The notes under the pieces were generated by a model. That model was given only the letters and a program-made list of their open reading frames with translations. It had not been told where the DNA came from and did no database searches. This document shows, piece after piece, positions 7,503 to 16,567 of a DNA stretch of 35,102 nt. Where the stretch lies: the NCBI RefSeq assembly GCF_030689645.1, contig NZ_JAUYFU010000032.1, positions 1 through 35,102 of the forward strand, in the 5' to 3' direction. Every line of letters begins with the position of its first letter. The first letter of the stretch is position 1. Source of the DNA: Humidesulfovibrio sp. GTDB lineage: Bacteria > Desulfobacterota > Desulfovibrionia > Desulfovibrionales > Desulfovibrionaceae. The translations under genes were made by a program, and so were the position numbers.

Positions 7503-9173
7503 ATGGAGCACGACGACAAAGAGATCACCGGCGACACCAGCCCGGATTCCGGCAAGACCGCAGAGGGCGCACCCGCCCGCCAGTATGTCCAGGCCCCGGG
7601 GCTGACCCAGGTGCAGAAGGCCCTGCTCTTCGCCGAGGAGCAGGCCAAGGCCCCCAAACCGGAGGCCGTGGGCGAGATAGCTCCGGAGGACACCCTGCCG
7701 GAGCTGCGGCTGGCCGACCTGCCGCCTTTGCTGCAAGAGGCCTGCGCCCGCGCGGGTTGGGGCAAGCTTATGCCCGTGCAGGAAAAATCCCTGCCTTACA
7801 TGCTCAAGGGCCGCGACATAATGGTTCAGGCGCAGACCGGCTCCGGCAAGACCGGCGCGTTCCTGCTGCCGCTTTTGGGCCGCCTCAAGACTGCCCACAC
7901 CTCCACTCAGGCCCTCATCCTGGTGCCCACGCGCGAGCTGGCCCAGCAGGTTGCGGCAGAGGCCACCACCCTCTTCGCGGGCACGGGCATCGAATGCGTG
8001 GCCGTATACGGCGGCGTGGGCTACGCCACCCAGCTGGAGGCCTTCAAACGCGGCGCGCAGATCGTCGTCGGCACCCCGGGCCGAGTCCTCGACCACCTGC
8101 TCAAGCGCTCGCTCTCCCTGGCCGAGCTCTCCACCCTGATCTTCGACGAGGCCGACCGGATGCTGTCCATCGGCTTCTACCCGGACATGAAGGACATCCA
8201 GCGCTACCTGCCCCCGCGCAAGCGCATCCACGGGGCCATGTTCTCGGCCACCTTCCCGCAGCAGGTGCTGCGCCTGGCCCAGGAATTCCTCACCGATCCG
8301 GGCCGCCTGTCCCTGTCTGACGGGCAGGTGCACATCGCGGACATGACCCACGCCTATTACGAAGTGCCCTCCATGGGCAAAGACCGCTGCCTCATGCGCA
8401 TTCTGGAGATGGAATCGCCGGAATCGGCCATTATCTTCTGCAACACAAAGTCCGACGTGCACTACCTCACCGCTGTTCTGGGCCGTTTCGGCTACAACGC
8501 CGACGAGCTCTCCGCAGACCTCACCCAGTCGCGCCGCGACCAGGTGCTCACCAGCGTGCGCGCCGGGCAGCTGCGTTTCCTCATCGCAACAGACGTGGCC
8601 GGCCGCGGCATCGACATCCCCGGACTCAGCCACGTGATTTTGTACTCCCCGCCGGAGAACCCGGAAAGCTACATCCACCGGGCGGGCCGCACGGGCCGCG
8701 CCGGTGCTGCGGGCACGGTGATCTCGCTGGTGGACGTGATGCAGAAGATGGAGCTCACGCGCATCGCCCGGCAATACGGCATCCAGCTGCAGGAGCGCGC
8801 CCTGCCCACCGAGGCCGACCTGGCCGCCCACGTGACCCAGCGCATAACCACGGTGCTGGAGGCCAAGTGGCGCGCCAAGGACAGCCTGGAGCAGGAGCGC
8901 ATGCGCCGCTACGTGGACGTGGCCCGCGCCATGGCGCAGGACGATGACCAGGTGCTGCTCTTGTCCATGCTGCTCGACACCGCCTACCAGAAGGCAATGC
9001 ACACTCCGCCCCCTCTGCCCGAGGGCCGCAGGCCTGATTCCCCCGCGCGCGAGGGAAGCCATTCCGGCGCCCGGCCCGGCGACAGGTCTGGAGAACGATC
9101 GGGCGGCTCCTCCCGTGGTCAGGGCGAATCCCGTCAGGGTGGCGAGGGCTCCGGCCGCCGCCGCAAGCGCTAA
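7503..9173 (+). CDS. DEAD-box ATP-dependent RNA helicase
   Basis: 556 residues. An acidic N-terminal extension of about 60-70 residues precedes a complete core: motif I AQTGSGKT (110-117), Ia PTRELAQQ, Ib TPGR, motif II DEAD (215-218), III SAT, IV IIFCNTK, V ATDVAGRGIDIP and VI HRAGRTGRAG (from His392). The final 50 residues are rich in Ser, Gly, Arg and Glu, ending GRRRKR, like the RNA-binding tails of CsdA/RhlE-type helicases. It unwinds short RNA duplexes, for instance in ribosome assembly or mRNA turnover. The gene begins six bases after the SPFH stop and is followed nine bases later by an rRNA methyltransferase gene, which favours a ribosome-assembly role. The exact subfamily is not certain. 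Confidence 0.93.
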   Translation: MEHDDKEITGDTSPDSGKTAEGAPARQYVQAPGLTQVQKALLFAEEQAKAPKPEAVGEIAPEDTLPELRLADLPPLLQEACARAGWGKLMPVQEKSLPYMLKGRDIMVQAQTGSGKTGAFLLPLLGRLKTAHTSTQALILVPTRELAQQVAAEATTLFAGTGIECVAVYGGVGYATQLEAFKRGAQIVVGTPGRVLDHLLKRSLSLAELSTLIFDEADRMLSIGFYPDMKDIQRYLPPRKRIHGAMFSATFPQQVLRLAQEFLTDPGRLSLSDGQVHIADMTHAYYEVPSMGKDRCLMRILEMESPESAIIFCNTKSDVHYLTAVLGRFGYNADELSADLTQSRRDQVLTSVRAGQLRFLIATDVAGRGIDIPGLSHVILYSPPENPESYIHRAGRTGRAGAAGTVISLVDVMQKMELTRIARQYGIQLQERALPTEADLAAHVTQRITTVLEAKWRAKDSLEQERMRRYVDVARAMAQDDDQVLLLSMLLDTAYQKAMHTPPPLPEGRRPDSPAREGSHSGARPGDRSGERSGGSSRGQGESRQGGEGSGRRRKR

Positions 9174-9182
9174 GGACGAATC

Positions 9183-10514
9183 GTGGCCCAGCTTCCTCCG
9201 GCCCGCGCCGCCGCACTGGACTGTCTCTCGGCTTGCCTCATTGAAGGCCGGGATTTGCAAGCCGCACTGGACACCGCCCTCACGTCCGACCCCTTGTCGG
9301 ATCGTGACGCCGGGCTGGTGACGGAGCTCGTCTACGGGTATTGCCGCCTCAAGGGGCGGCTGGACGCGCTTTTGGCGCGCTTTCTGGACCCTTCCCGCCG
9401 CCTGCCGGACGAGGCCATGCTGGCCCTGGGGCTGGCCGCGCACGAGATCATCCACCTGGACCGCGTGCCCGCCTACGCCAGCGTCAACTGGGCCGTGGAC
9501 TGGGCCAAAGGCTACACCCGCGCCCACCTCTCCGGCCTGTTCAACGCCGTGCTGCGCCGCGTGTGCGACATGGCCGAGGCCGCACGCACCTTGGCGCCCT
9601 ACAAGGAAGGCGCCAAGGACGAGGCCGAGGTGCTCTCGCGCTACTACTCTTGTCCTGAGTGGATCGTGCGCCTGTGGCTCAAGGAATACCCGAAAGAAGA
9701 AGTGGCGCGCTATCTCAAGGCGCAGGCCCGCCCGCCCGCCATGGGTCTGGCTGTCGAGGCCGAGAGCCTTGGGACCGAACCCGCCATGGCGCTCTCGCGT
9801 CGGCTGGGCGCGCACCCTGCCTGCCTGGGGCGCCAGGGCCTTGGCCTGGCTTTTCAGCCCGGCACCGGGCTGGACACCTTGGCCGAAGATCTCGCCCTTA
9901 CCGACGAAGAACGCGCCGCCCTGTACCGCCAGGGCTTTTCCGCACGCCAGGCCCTGGCTGCGCTCAATCCCCAGCGCTGGCCCACGCCCGTGTGGGACGC
10001 ATGCTCTGGCCGCGGCGGCAAGACCCGTCTGCTCATCGAGGCGGGCTGCGCCCCGGTCCTCGCCAGCGACACCCACCTGGGCCGCCTGCGCGCGCTCAAG
10101 CGGGAGCTGGCCCCGGCTGTGGAATCCGGGCGGCTCTTGGCCTTCCGCGCCAGGGCCGACATGCCGTCCCCCCTGTCCACCCCGCCGGGCTCCATACTTC
10201 TCGACGCGCCCTGCACCGGCCTCGGCACCCTGTCGCGCAGGCCGGACATCAAGTGGAAGCGCCAACCCTCGGATGTGTTGGCCCTGGCGCGCATCCAGTC
10301 GGACATGCTGGAGAACTGCTTTGCGGCCCTGGCGTCTGGCGGGCAGCTCTTCTACCTCACCTGCACCCTCTCGCCGGAGGAAAATCAGCGCCAGGTGGCC
10401 CGGTTTCTCGATTCCCACCCTGCGGCGCGTCTAGCCGGATCATGGACCACCCCGCCGGATGTGGCGGCTGGGGAGTTCTTCTACGCAGCCAGCCTGCAAA
10501 AGGTTGGCGAGTAG
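9183..10514 (+). CDS. rsmB: 16S rRNA m5C methyltransferase, RsmB-type (NusB domain plus Fmu methyltransferase)
   Basis: 443 residues, close to RsmB in length. Residues 1-140 resemble the NusB RNA-binding fold (LVTELVYGYCRLKGRLDALL, VPAYASVNWAVDWAKGY, GLFNAVLRRV). The methyltransferase domain has motif I DACSGRGGKT (from Asp272), motif IV LDAPCTGLGTLSRRPDIKW with Cys344, and motif VI TCTLSPEEN with Cys394, the family's catalytic nucleophile. RsmB methylates C967 of 16S rRNA; that exact target is inferred from architecture. The motif I text SGRGG departs from the common AAPGG. The start is GTG at 9183 behind AAGGA. It is the last gene of the nfeD operon. Confidence 0.85.
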   Translation: MAQLPPARAAALDCLSACLIEGRDLQAALDTALTSDPLSDRDAGLVTELVYGYCRLKGRLDALLARFLDPSRRLPDEAMLALGLAAHEIIHLDRVPAYASVNWAVDWAKGYTRAHLSGLFNAVLRRVCDMAEAARTLAPYKEGAKDEAEVLSRYYSCPEWIVRLWLKEYPKEEVARYLKAQARPPAMGLAVEAESLGTEPAMALSRRLGAHPACLGRQGLGLAFQPGTGLDTLAEDLALTDEERAALYRQGFSARQALAALNPQRWPTPVWDACSGRGGKTRLLIEAGCAPVLASDTHLGRLRALKRELAPAVESGRLLAFRARADMPSPLSTPPGSILLDAPCTGLGTLSRRPDIKWKRQPSDVLALARIQSDMLENCFAALASGGQLFYLTCTLSPEENQRQVARFLDSHPAARLAGSWTTPPDVAAGEFFYAASLQKVGE

Positions 10515-10535
10515 AGACATCGGTTTGGAATTGCT

Positions 10536-10564
10536 TTTACACGGCCTGGGAATGAGGGTATACG
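10536..10564 (+). promoter_or_regulatory. Promoter of the multi-PAS histidine kinase
   Basis: TTTACA (10536-10541), a 17-base spacer and TATACG (10559-10564) lie in the 80-base gap after the rRNA methyltransferase gene. They match -35 and -10 elements at 5 of 6 and 4 of 6 positions. Confidence 0.5.
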
Positions 10565-10594
10565 TACTTTTATTCGACCACCTGAAGAGCCTCC

Positions 10595-12850
10595 ATGAAG
10601 ACGCCAGAAAACGAACTCCAGCCCGGAGACTGGGCAAGGGACCTGCCGGACGGCAGCGTTTTTCGTGCGGCCTTCGAGTCCAGCCGGGCGGTTATGTTCC
10701 TCATCGACCCGGATACGGCGCGGGTCATCGGGGCCAACCAGGCCGCCTGCGAGTTCTACGGCTACCATCCTGACGAGGTGGACAAGGTCCACGCCTCGGC
10801 GGTGAGCCTCCTGTCCAGCGAACGCATCCGAGAGCTGATGCACAGCCTGAATTCCGGCGGAGCAACGCGTTTTGCCAGCCGCCACCGCCTGAAGTCCGGC
10901 CAGGTTCGCGACATGGAGCTGGACGCCTCGCCCATCACCCTGCGCAGCGGACGCTCCTGTCTGTTCTTCATCGGCTACGACGTCACCATGCGCAAGCAGG
11001 CCGAGCGCTCCCTGCGCCACAGCGAGGGCATCCTCCGGGCCATCCTCGCTTCCGCTGGAGACGGCATCGGCTACAAGGACGCCGAGGGCGTGTACCGCGA
11101 GGTGAACCCGGCCTTTTGCCGCATGGTGGGCCTGCCCTGCGAAGAAGTTCTGGGTCGCCGGGGCGATGATTTCTTTGACCGCCGCGCCGCAGCCCAGCAT
11201 GTGCGCATGGACCGGCGCACCGTGGACGAGCGGTCTCTCGTTTCCTATGAATTGACGCAGGAAACCCCATCGGGGCCGCGCTATCTGAGCGTGCTGAAGT
11301 CCCCGGTGTTCGATGCCATGGGTGAGAACCTTGGCGTGGTCTCCGTCAGCCATGACATCACCGAGCGGCGCAACGCCGAGGCGGCCCTGGCCAAAAGCGA
11401 GGGACTGCTGCGGGCCATGCTGCAATCCGCCCAGGACAGCATCTTCATCACTGACGTGAACGACATCCTGCGCGAGCTGAACCATGCCTTCTGCACACAC
11501 GTGGGCCGCCCGCGCGAGGATCTCTTGGGGCACCCGCTGTCTGATGTGTTCACGGGGGAGGAACTGCGCATCCAGCTTTCCACCAGCGCCTTGGCCCGCA
11601 AGACCCGCGAGCCCGTGAGCTTCGCCCAGCGCATGCAGCCCGCTGACCAGGAGTACTGGATCAGCGTGGTCAAGACCGCAGTGTTGGACCCCGAGGGCAA
11701 CTGCCTGGGCGTGGTGGGCATGGGCCGGGACATAACCGCCCAGCGTGCGATGGAACTGGCCCTGCGCCAAAGCGAACGGCGCTTGGCAGGGCTTATCCGC
11801 CAGGCTCCGGTGGGGGTGTTCGAAACCGATTCCAAGGGTATGCTCGTCTTCGCCAACGAGCGCATGCAGCGCCAGACCGGCCGCACCCTGGAGGCCTTGT
11901 CCGGCAACCGCTGGCTTGAGAGCATCGTCCGGGCGGACCGGGAGGATTTTCTGGCCCAGTGGCGCAAGGCCTTGGAGCAGAAGCTCGAGGTGGACCGGGA
12001 GGTTCGGATTCTGGACGCTCGCGGCCAAAGTCTCTGGGTCTCCTGCCGCATACGGCCCATGACCGATGCGGCCAACCGCTTCAGCGGGTACCTTGGCGTC
12101 TTGAGCGACATTTCCGACCGCAAGAAGGCCGAGGCCATGCGCGAGGACGTGGAGAGCGTGGTGCGACATGATCTCAAGAGCCCACTCGGCTCCATGCAGA
12201 ACGCAATGGAGCTGCTGGAGATCCTAGGCCCGCTGAATCAGGATCAGTCTCAGGTTCTCCACGAGGTGCGCACGCTGACCAAGCGCATGCAGGGGCTCAT
12301 CACCTTGTCGCTGGACCTGCACGCCATGGAGGCCGGGGTCTTCAAACCCGTGCTGGAGGCGGTGGACCTGTGCGATGTGGTGGAGACCCAGCGCGCAGAG
12401 CTGCGTCCACTGGTGGAGGGCAAGGGCCTGCGCATCACGCTGGTTTCGGATTGCCCGGAAGAGCCGTTCCACGTGCTTGGCGAGCGCAGACTTCTGGACG
12501 CCGTGTTCTCGAATCTGCTCAAGAACGCTGCCGAGGCCTCGCCGGAAGGCGAGGAAATCATCGTGCGCCTGGGGCTGGAAGATCCCTTGGCCGAGATATG
12601 CATCCGCAATTCGGGCGAGGTTCCCGCAGCCGTCCGCGACCGCTTCTTCGAAAAGTACGCCACTTCCGGCAAGACCCACGGCACGGGCCTGGGCACCTAT
12701 TCCGCGCGGCTCATGGTGCGCACCATGGGCGGCACCCTTTCGCTGCACACCGAGGAGCCCGGGCACACAAGCCTGATTCTTCGCCTGCCCGCAGCAAGCC
12801 CGAAGAAGATGAGCCTGCTCGTCCCCTCGCCCCGGATTCTTCCGACCTAG
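10595..12850 (+). CDS. Cytoplasmic sensor histidine kinase with four PAS domains
   Basis: 751 residues with no membrane segment or signal peptide. Four consecutive PAS modules (about 20-135, 137-262, 263-388, 389-510) each end in a typical linker such as DITERRNAEAAL or DISDRKKAEAM. The phospho-accepting helix is RHDLKSPLG with His525; this HD form replaces the common HELRTP. The ATPase domain has LLDAVFSNLLKNAAEAS (N box) and TGLGTYSARL (G box). No receiver domain is present and no response regulator is adjacent, so the partner is elsewhere. PAS ligands cannot be predicted; a small molecule or redox cue is likely for a soluble kinase. The stop shares CTAG with the converging Ehr operon. Confidence 0.92.
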   Translation: MKTPENELQPGDWARDLPDGSVFRAAFESSRAVMFLIDPDTARVIGANQAACEFYGYHPDEVDKVHASAVSLLSSERIRELMHSLNSGGATRFASRHRLKSGQVRDMELDASPITLRSGRSCLFFIGYDVTMRKQAERSLRHSEGILRAILASAGDGIGYKDAEGVYREVNPAFCRMVGLPCEEVLGRRGDDFFDRRAAAQHVRMDRRTVDERSLVSYELTQETPSGPRYLSVLKSPVFDAMGENLGVVSVSHDITERRNAEAALAKSEGLLRAMLQSAQDSIFITDVNDILRELNHAFCTHVGRPREDLLGHPLSDVFTGEELRIQLSTSALARKTREPVSFAQRMQPADQEYWISVVKTAVLDPEGNCLGVVGMGRDITAQRAMELALRQSERRLAGLIRQAPVGVFETDSKGMLVFANERMQRQTGRTLEALSGNRWLESIVRADREDFLAQWRKALEQKLEVDREVRILDARGQSLWVSCRIRPMTDAANRFSGYLGVLSDISDRKKAEAMREDVESVVRHDLKSPLGSMQNAMELLEILGPLNQDQSQVLHEVRTLTKRMQGLITLSLDLHAMEAGVFKPVLEAVDLCDVVETQRAELRPLVEGKGLRITLVSDCPEEPFHVLGERRLLDAVFSNLLKNAAEASPEGEEIIVRLGLEDPLAEICIRNSGEVPAAVRDRFFEKYATSGKTHGTGLGTYSARLMVRTMGGTLSLHTEEPGHTSLILRLPAASPKKMSLLVPSPRILPT

Positions 12851-13605
12851 CCTGTTTCCCCGCGTCCCAAAAGCCGCAGCAGCCCGTCCAGAATAGTCCA
12901 GGGATGGGGTGCGCACCCCGGAACAAAAAGATCCGCTGGAATGAACGCCGCGCCGCCGCCGTGCGCTTCCGCGTGGTCCGCGTAGGGTCCGCCGGAAATG
13001 GCGCAGGCCCCCACCGCAATGCCCACTCGGGGCTCTGGCGCGGCGAACCAGGTTTTCTCCAGGCCCAGGCGCATGTTTTCTGTAACCGGCCCGGTGAGCA
13101 GCACGCCATCGGCGTGGCGCGGCGAGGCCACGAACTGGATGCCGAAGCGGCCCAGGTCGAACACCAGGGTGCCCAGCACGTTGGTGTCCAGTTCGCAGGC
13201 GTTGCAGCCGCCAGCGCTCACCTGCCGGAGCTTGAGGGAACGCTTGAACAGCCGCAGGCGGTCCGGCGGCAGGGGCCGGGCCAGCTCCAAGGGCTGGCCG
13301 CGCAGGATGAGCGCCTCGCGGCTGCTGGCGGCCAGGCGGAACTCGCCCGTGAAGCGGATGGCCTGGCGCGGGCAGATTCTTGCGCAGTCCGTGCAGAACA
13401 GGCAGCGGCCCAGGTCCAGGGAAAGTCCGCTGGCAAGGTCGATGGCCGCTGTGGGGCAAGCCTCTACGCAGGCTCCGCAGCCGTCGCAGGCCGCCGGGTC
13501 TATGTCCGGCCTGCCGGGATAGCGGTCCGGCAGCTGGGGCATTTGCTTCGGGTAGGCCAGGGTGCGGCGCCCCTGGCGCAGGCGGGCGATGATGTGCTGT
13601 ATCAC
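12847..13605 (-). CDS. Ehr complex ferredoxin/small-subunit fusion (HyfH-HyfI/NuoI-NuoB-like)
   Basis: 252 residues joining two proteins that are usually separate. Residues 35-85 hold two 4Fe-4S motifs: Cys40/43/46/50 and Cys68/71/74/78, each CxxCxxCxxxCP. Residues 125-250 are a NuoB/hydrogenase small-subunit domain with all four ligands of the proximal cluster in place: GGCNACE (Cys134, Cys137), GACAISGG (Cys201) and VPGCAPHP (Cys231). It should carry electrons to or from the large subunit on the cytoplasmic face of the membrane complex. The start is GTG at 13605 behind AGGGGG, nine bases after the upstream stop. It is the last gene of the operon. Confidence 0.9.
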   Translation of the reverse strand: MIQHIIARLRQGRRTLAYPKQMPQLPDRYPGRPDIDPAACDGCGACVEACPTAAIDLASGLSLDLGRCLFCTDCARICPRQAIRFTGEFRLAASSREALILRGQPLELARPLPPDRLRLFKRSLKLRQVSAGGCNACELDTNVLGTLVFDLGRFGIQFVASPRHADGVLLTGPVTENMRLGLEKTWFAAPEPRVGIAVGACAISGGPYADHAEAHGGGAAFIPADLFVPGCAPHPWTILDGLLRLLGRGETG

Positions 13606-13614
13606 TGCCGCCCC

Positions 13615-15108
13615 CTAAAGGTCGTGTCCGCAGTAGGACAGGTTGAAGCTCTTGTTGCAGATGGGGAAGTCCGAGATTTGCTGGTTGCGCAGGGCCATGG
13701 AGAGCCCGGCCCAGTTGTGGAAGCTCGGGTCCACCACCTTGTAGGCCGCGAATCGTCCCGCGCTGTCCGTCAGGGCCACGTGGCAGATTTCGCCCCGCCA
13801 GCCTTCCACGAGGCTTACGGCCAGGTGCTCCGGGGCCAGGTTGCCCATCGAAGCCTGGAATCCGCCGCACGGGCCGGAGCCGGCGGGCAGGTGCGTCAGG
13901 TGCTCGGTCAGGAATTTTTCGGAGTGCAGCAGCTCCATGTGGCGCACAAAGGCCCGGCCCGCAACGTCGCCCGTCTGGCTCACGGCCACCGGGACGTGTG
14001 AGAAGGCGTACGCGCCCACGGGATAGTCCTGGCGCACGTCGATTTCCACGTCGCAGGCCCGCGCCGCCACGCCAACCAGCCCCAGGGCCAGGGCGTCCAC
14101 GCGGGATACGATCCCTGTGCGCTCGAAACGGGAGAGCACTGACGGCGTGCTCCAAAGAAGCTCGACAGCTTCAACGCAGTGCGGGAAGACCTCAGCCAGA
14201 TGCGCGCGCACGGCCTCGGCCCTGGCGTTATCCAGGTCAAAGCCCGTGCCGCCCGGCCTGATGAGTCCGCGCCCAAAGCGGCTGCCGCAGAGCTTGGCCG
14301 TCATGTTCAGGAAATCGCCGCGGATGCGCCCCAAAAACGAGGAGGTGGGCAGGAATCCCACATCAAGGGCCAGCGCACCCAGGTCGCCTGCGTGGTTGGC
14401 CAGGCGCTCCAGCTCAAGGGCCATGGCCCGCAGCACCAGCGCGCCCGCAGGAACCCGGCACCCGGACAGGGCCTCCAGGTTCTGGCAGGCCGCCAGGGTG
14501 TGGCCGATTGTCGTGTCGCCCGCCAGGGTCTGCATGTGTTGCAGAAAGCGTGGGCCGGGGCCGTTCACCAGGGCGCGCTCAATGCCCCGGTGCTGGTAGC
14601 CCAGCGAAATCTCCAGGTGCAGCACATCTTCGCCGTGGCACAGAAAGCGGAAGTGCCCAGGTTCTATGATGCCAGCATGCACCGGGCCCACGGCCACCTC
14701 GTGCCCGCCCTCGCCCAGGGCCTCCAGGAACCGCGCCTGGCCGATCTCTGGTCCGGCGATCGCTTCACCCAGCGGGTTGCGTGCGGGGAAGCGCACGGGC
14801 TTGAGCCAGGGGTGGCCCAGCGGCGTCACGCCCCAGGTTTCCCAGATCTCCCTTTCGAAAAGATGCGCCTGGGGGCAGTCCGGCGTCAGCGAGGGGTAGC
14901 CGTTGCCAGCCGGGGCGGAAAGGGCGTGCAGCACGCCCAGGCGATCCTCGGCCAGGATGGCGAAGAGCCGGAGCTCGCCGTTCACGGGCGCGCAGAACAG
15001 GGCCGAAAGCCTGGCCTCGTGCAGCACGGCCTCAAGCACCTCCACGCAGAACTCCTCAACCGGCAGCAGCGGGATGTGGCGGATGGGTATTGCCTGGGCG
15101 TTGCGCAC
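13615..15108 (-). CDS. Ehr complex large subunit (HyfG/HycE/NuoCD-like) without NiFe ligands
   Basis: 497 residues. An N-terminal NuoC-like domain (about 1-125, with REIWETWGVTPLGHPWLKP) is fused to a NuoD/hydrogenase large-subunit domain. In hydrogenases the first nickel-binding motif is CGxC; here the aligned stretch (HRGIERAL ... QTLAGDTTIGH) has Ala196 and Thr199 in place of the two cysteines. The C-terminal DPCxxC is replaced by SFNLSYCGHDL (487-497), where only Cys493 remains and it is out of register. It should therefore bind no NiFe centre and is not a hydrogenase. The GTG start at 15108 lies two bases after the HyfF-like stop behind a G-run. A quinone-like or other redox site is possible but unproven. 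Confidence 0.9.
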   Translation of the reverse strand: MRNAQAIPIRHIPLLPVEEFCVEVLEAVLHEARLSALFCAPVNGELRLFAILAEDRLGVLHALSAPAGNGYPSLTPDCPQAHLFEREIWETWGVTPLGHPWLKPVRFPARNPLGEAIAGPEIGQARFLEALGEGGHEVAVGPVHAGIIEPGHFRFLCHGEDVLHLEISLGYQHRGIERALVNGPGPRFLQHMQTLAGDTTIGHTLAACQNLEALSGCRVPAGALVLRAMALELERLANHAGDLGALALDVGFLPTSSFLGRIRGDFLNMTAKLCGSRFGRGLIRPGGTGFDLDNARAEAVRAHLAEVFPHCVEAVELLWSTPSVLSRFERTGIVSRVDALALGLVGVAARACDVEIDVRQDYPVGAYAFSHVPVAVSQTGDVAGRAFVRHMELLHSEKFLTEHLTHLPAGSGPCGGFQASMGNLAPEHLAVSLVEGWRGEICHVALTDSAGRFAAYKVVDPSFHNWAGLSMALRNQQISDFPICNKSFNLSYCGHDL

Positions 15109-15110
15109 GG

Positions 15111-16562
15111 CTAGAACCCCCCGGTGAGCCGCGCCGAGGCGGCCAGCACTGCGGCCAGGGGCGCGGGCTGGTACAGGCCCAGCAGCAGCGCCGCCAGGAG
15201 CAGGGCCAGGGGCGGCCAGGTGGCGCTCATCGGCTCTGGCCGGGCGGGGATGGTGTTTTCGCCCTGGGCCATGCGCAGGGCCGCTGTGGTGATTCCGATG
15301 AAAGCCATGGCCAGAAGCACCAGGAAAATGACGGCCAGGAAGGGGCGGTCCCCGGCCAGGGCTGCGCGCAAGATGGCAAGCTCGCTGACAAAGAGGCCGA
15401 AGGGCGGCATGCCGGTAAGGGCGAGCACCCCCGCCACCCACAGGGGGCCGGAAAAGGGCAGGGCGCGCACCGCGCCGCGCACTTCGGAAACGTTCTTGGT
15501 CATGTAGGCGGCCAACACGTTGCCGGCCAGCAGGAACATGGCGCCCTTGGCCGCGCCGTGGGCCAGCACGTGCATCAGGCTGCCGTGCATGCCCGCGCCG
15601 CCTATTCCCGCCCCAAAGGCCAGGATGCCCATGTGCTCCACGCTGGAATAGGCCAGCAGGCGCTTGTAGTCGGTCTGGCGCAGCAGGAACACCGCAGCCC
15701 AGGCCATGCTGGTGAGGCCCAGGAACACCAGCAGGTCGTTGCCGAACTGGGCCTGGCCCGCCGCCGCCAGCACCTGCCGCACGCGCAGGATGGCCAGGAA
15801 TGACACGTTGAGCAGACAAGTGCTCATGAGGGCCATAACCGAGGGCGACTCGCTGTATACGTCGGGCAGCCAGGTGTGCATGGGCGCAAGGCCCATTTTG
15901 GTTCCGTAGCCCACCAGCAGGAACACGAAGGCCGCTTTGAGCAGCACCGGGTCCAGGGTGGGGCCTGCGGCCATCAGGGCGTTCAGGTTCAGGGAGATCT
16001 CGCCGCCCCCGGCCAGGGCCAGCATATACGTGCCGAAGAGCGCCAGCGCGATGCCCACGGAGCAGAGCAGCAGGTACTTCCAGGTGGCCTCAAGGGACCG
16101 GTGGTGGCGGTGGAAGTAGATGAGCGGGGCCGAGGCCAGCGTCGTGGCCTCTACGCCCACCCACAAAAGGCCCAGGTTGCGCGCCATGCACACGAAGCTC
16201 ATGGCCGCCAGAAACAGCAGCAGGCAGCCGGTGAAGCGCGCCTCGGGCGAGTTCGAAAAGAGCCGTCCCTCGATCATGTCCGGCCTGGAGCCGCGCATCT
16301 CGCGCTCCAGGTAGCCTGCGGAGTAGAAGGCCGCAGCCAGGAACAGCACGCTGGTGATGAGCAGGAACAGCCGTCCGGGCTCGTCCAGCAAAAGCGCGCC
16401 GTCGAACATGGGCCGGGCGGGCGCCGCAAAAGCCGCCAGCGTAAGCAGCAGGTGCGCCACCGCCGCGCCCACCAGAAGCGCGCGCCGGGCGCGATGCTCC
16501 CGCAGCATGAAGGCGGCAGCGCCCGCAAGGGCCGGGACCAGGATTGTCAGCGCGCCGAGCAT
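15111..16562 (-). CDS. Ehr complex antiporter-like membrane subunit (HyfF/NuoN-M-like)
   Basis: 483 residues with about 13-14 predicted membrane helices. The key proton-path residues of the Mrp-antiporter/NuoLMN family are present: Glu138 in LLWVGVEATT and Lys222 in VGYGTKMGLAPMHTWLPD. The text KRLLAYSSVEHMGILAFG, typical of this group, follows. It would move protons or sodium ions across the membrane, driven by redox change in the peripheral arm. The ATG at 16562 lies five bases after the preceding stop. HyfB-like and HyfF-like proteins are distinct subunits of the complex. Confidence 0.93.
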   Translation of the reverse strand: MLGALTILVPALAGAAAFMLREHRARRALLVGAAVAHLLLTLAAFAAPARPMFDGALLLDEPGRLFLLITSVLFLAAAFYSAGYLEREMRGSRPDMIEGRLFSNSPEARFTGCLLLFLAAMSFVCMARNLGLLWVGVEATTLASAPLIYFHRHHRSLEATWKYLLLCSVGIALALFGTYMLALAGGGEISLNLNALMAAGPTLDPVLLKAAFVFLLVGYGTKMGLAPMHTWLPDVYSESPSVMALMSTCLLNVSFLAILRVRQVLAAAGQAQFGNDLLVFLGLTSMAWAAVFLLRQTDYKRLLAYSSVEHMGILAFGAGIGGAGMHGSLMHVLAHGAAKGAMFLLAGNVLAAYMTKNVSEVRGAVRALPFSGPLWVAGVLALTGMPPFGLFVSELAILRAALAGDRPFLAVIFLVLLAMAFIGITTAALRMAQGENTIPARPEPMSATWPPLALLLAALLLGLYQPAPLAAVLAASARLTGGF

Positions 16563-16567
16563 CCCCG

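Noticed and set aside
6390-10418. A 1342-codon open frame on the minus strand opposite the nfeD-rsmB operon
   Set aside because: It is a shadow in GC-rich DNA. The plus strand encodes four clear families with ribosome sites, and the antisense product has low-complexity text with no known domain.
15109-15819. N-terminal extension of the HyfG-like frame into the HyfF-like gene
   Set aside because: The extension reads Gly/Pro/Arg-rich noise over a real gene; the GTG at 15108 has a ribosome site and starts the NuoC-like domain.
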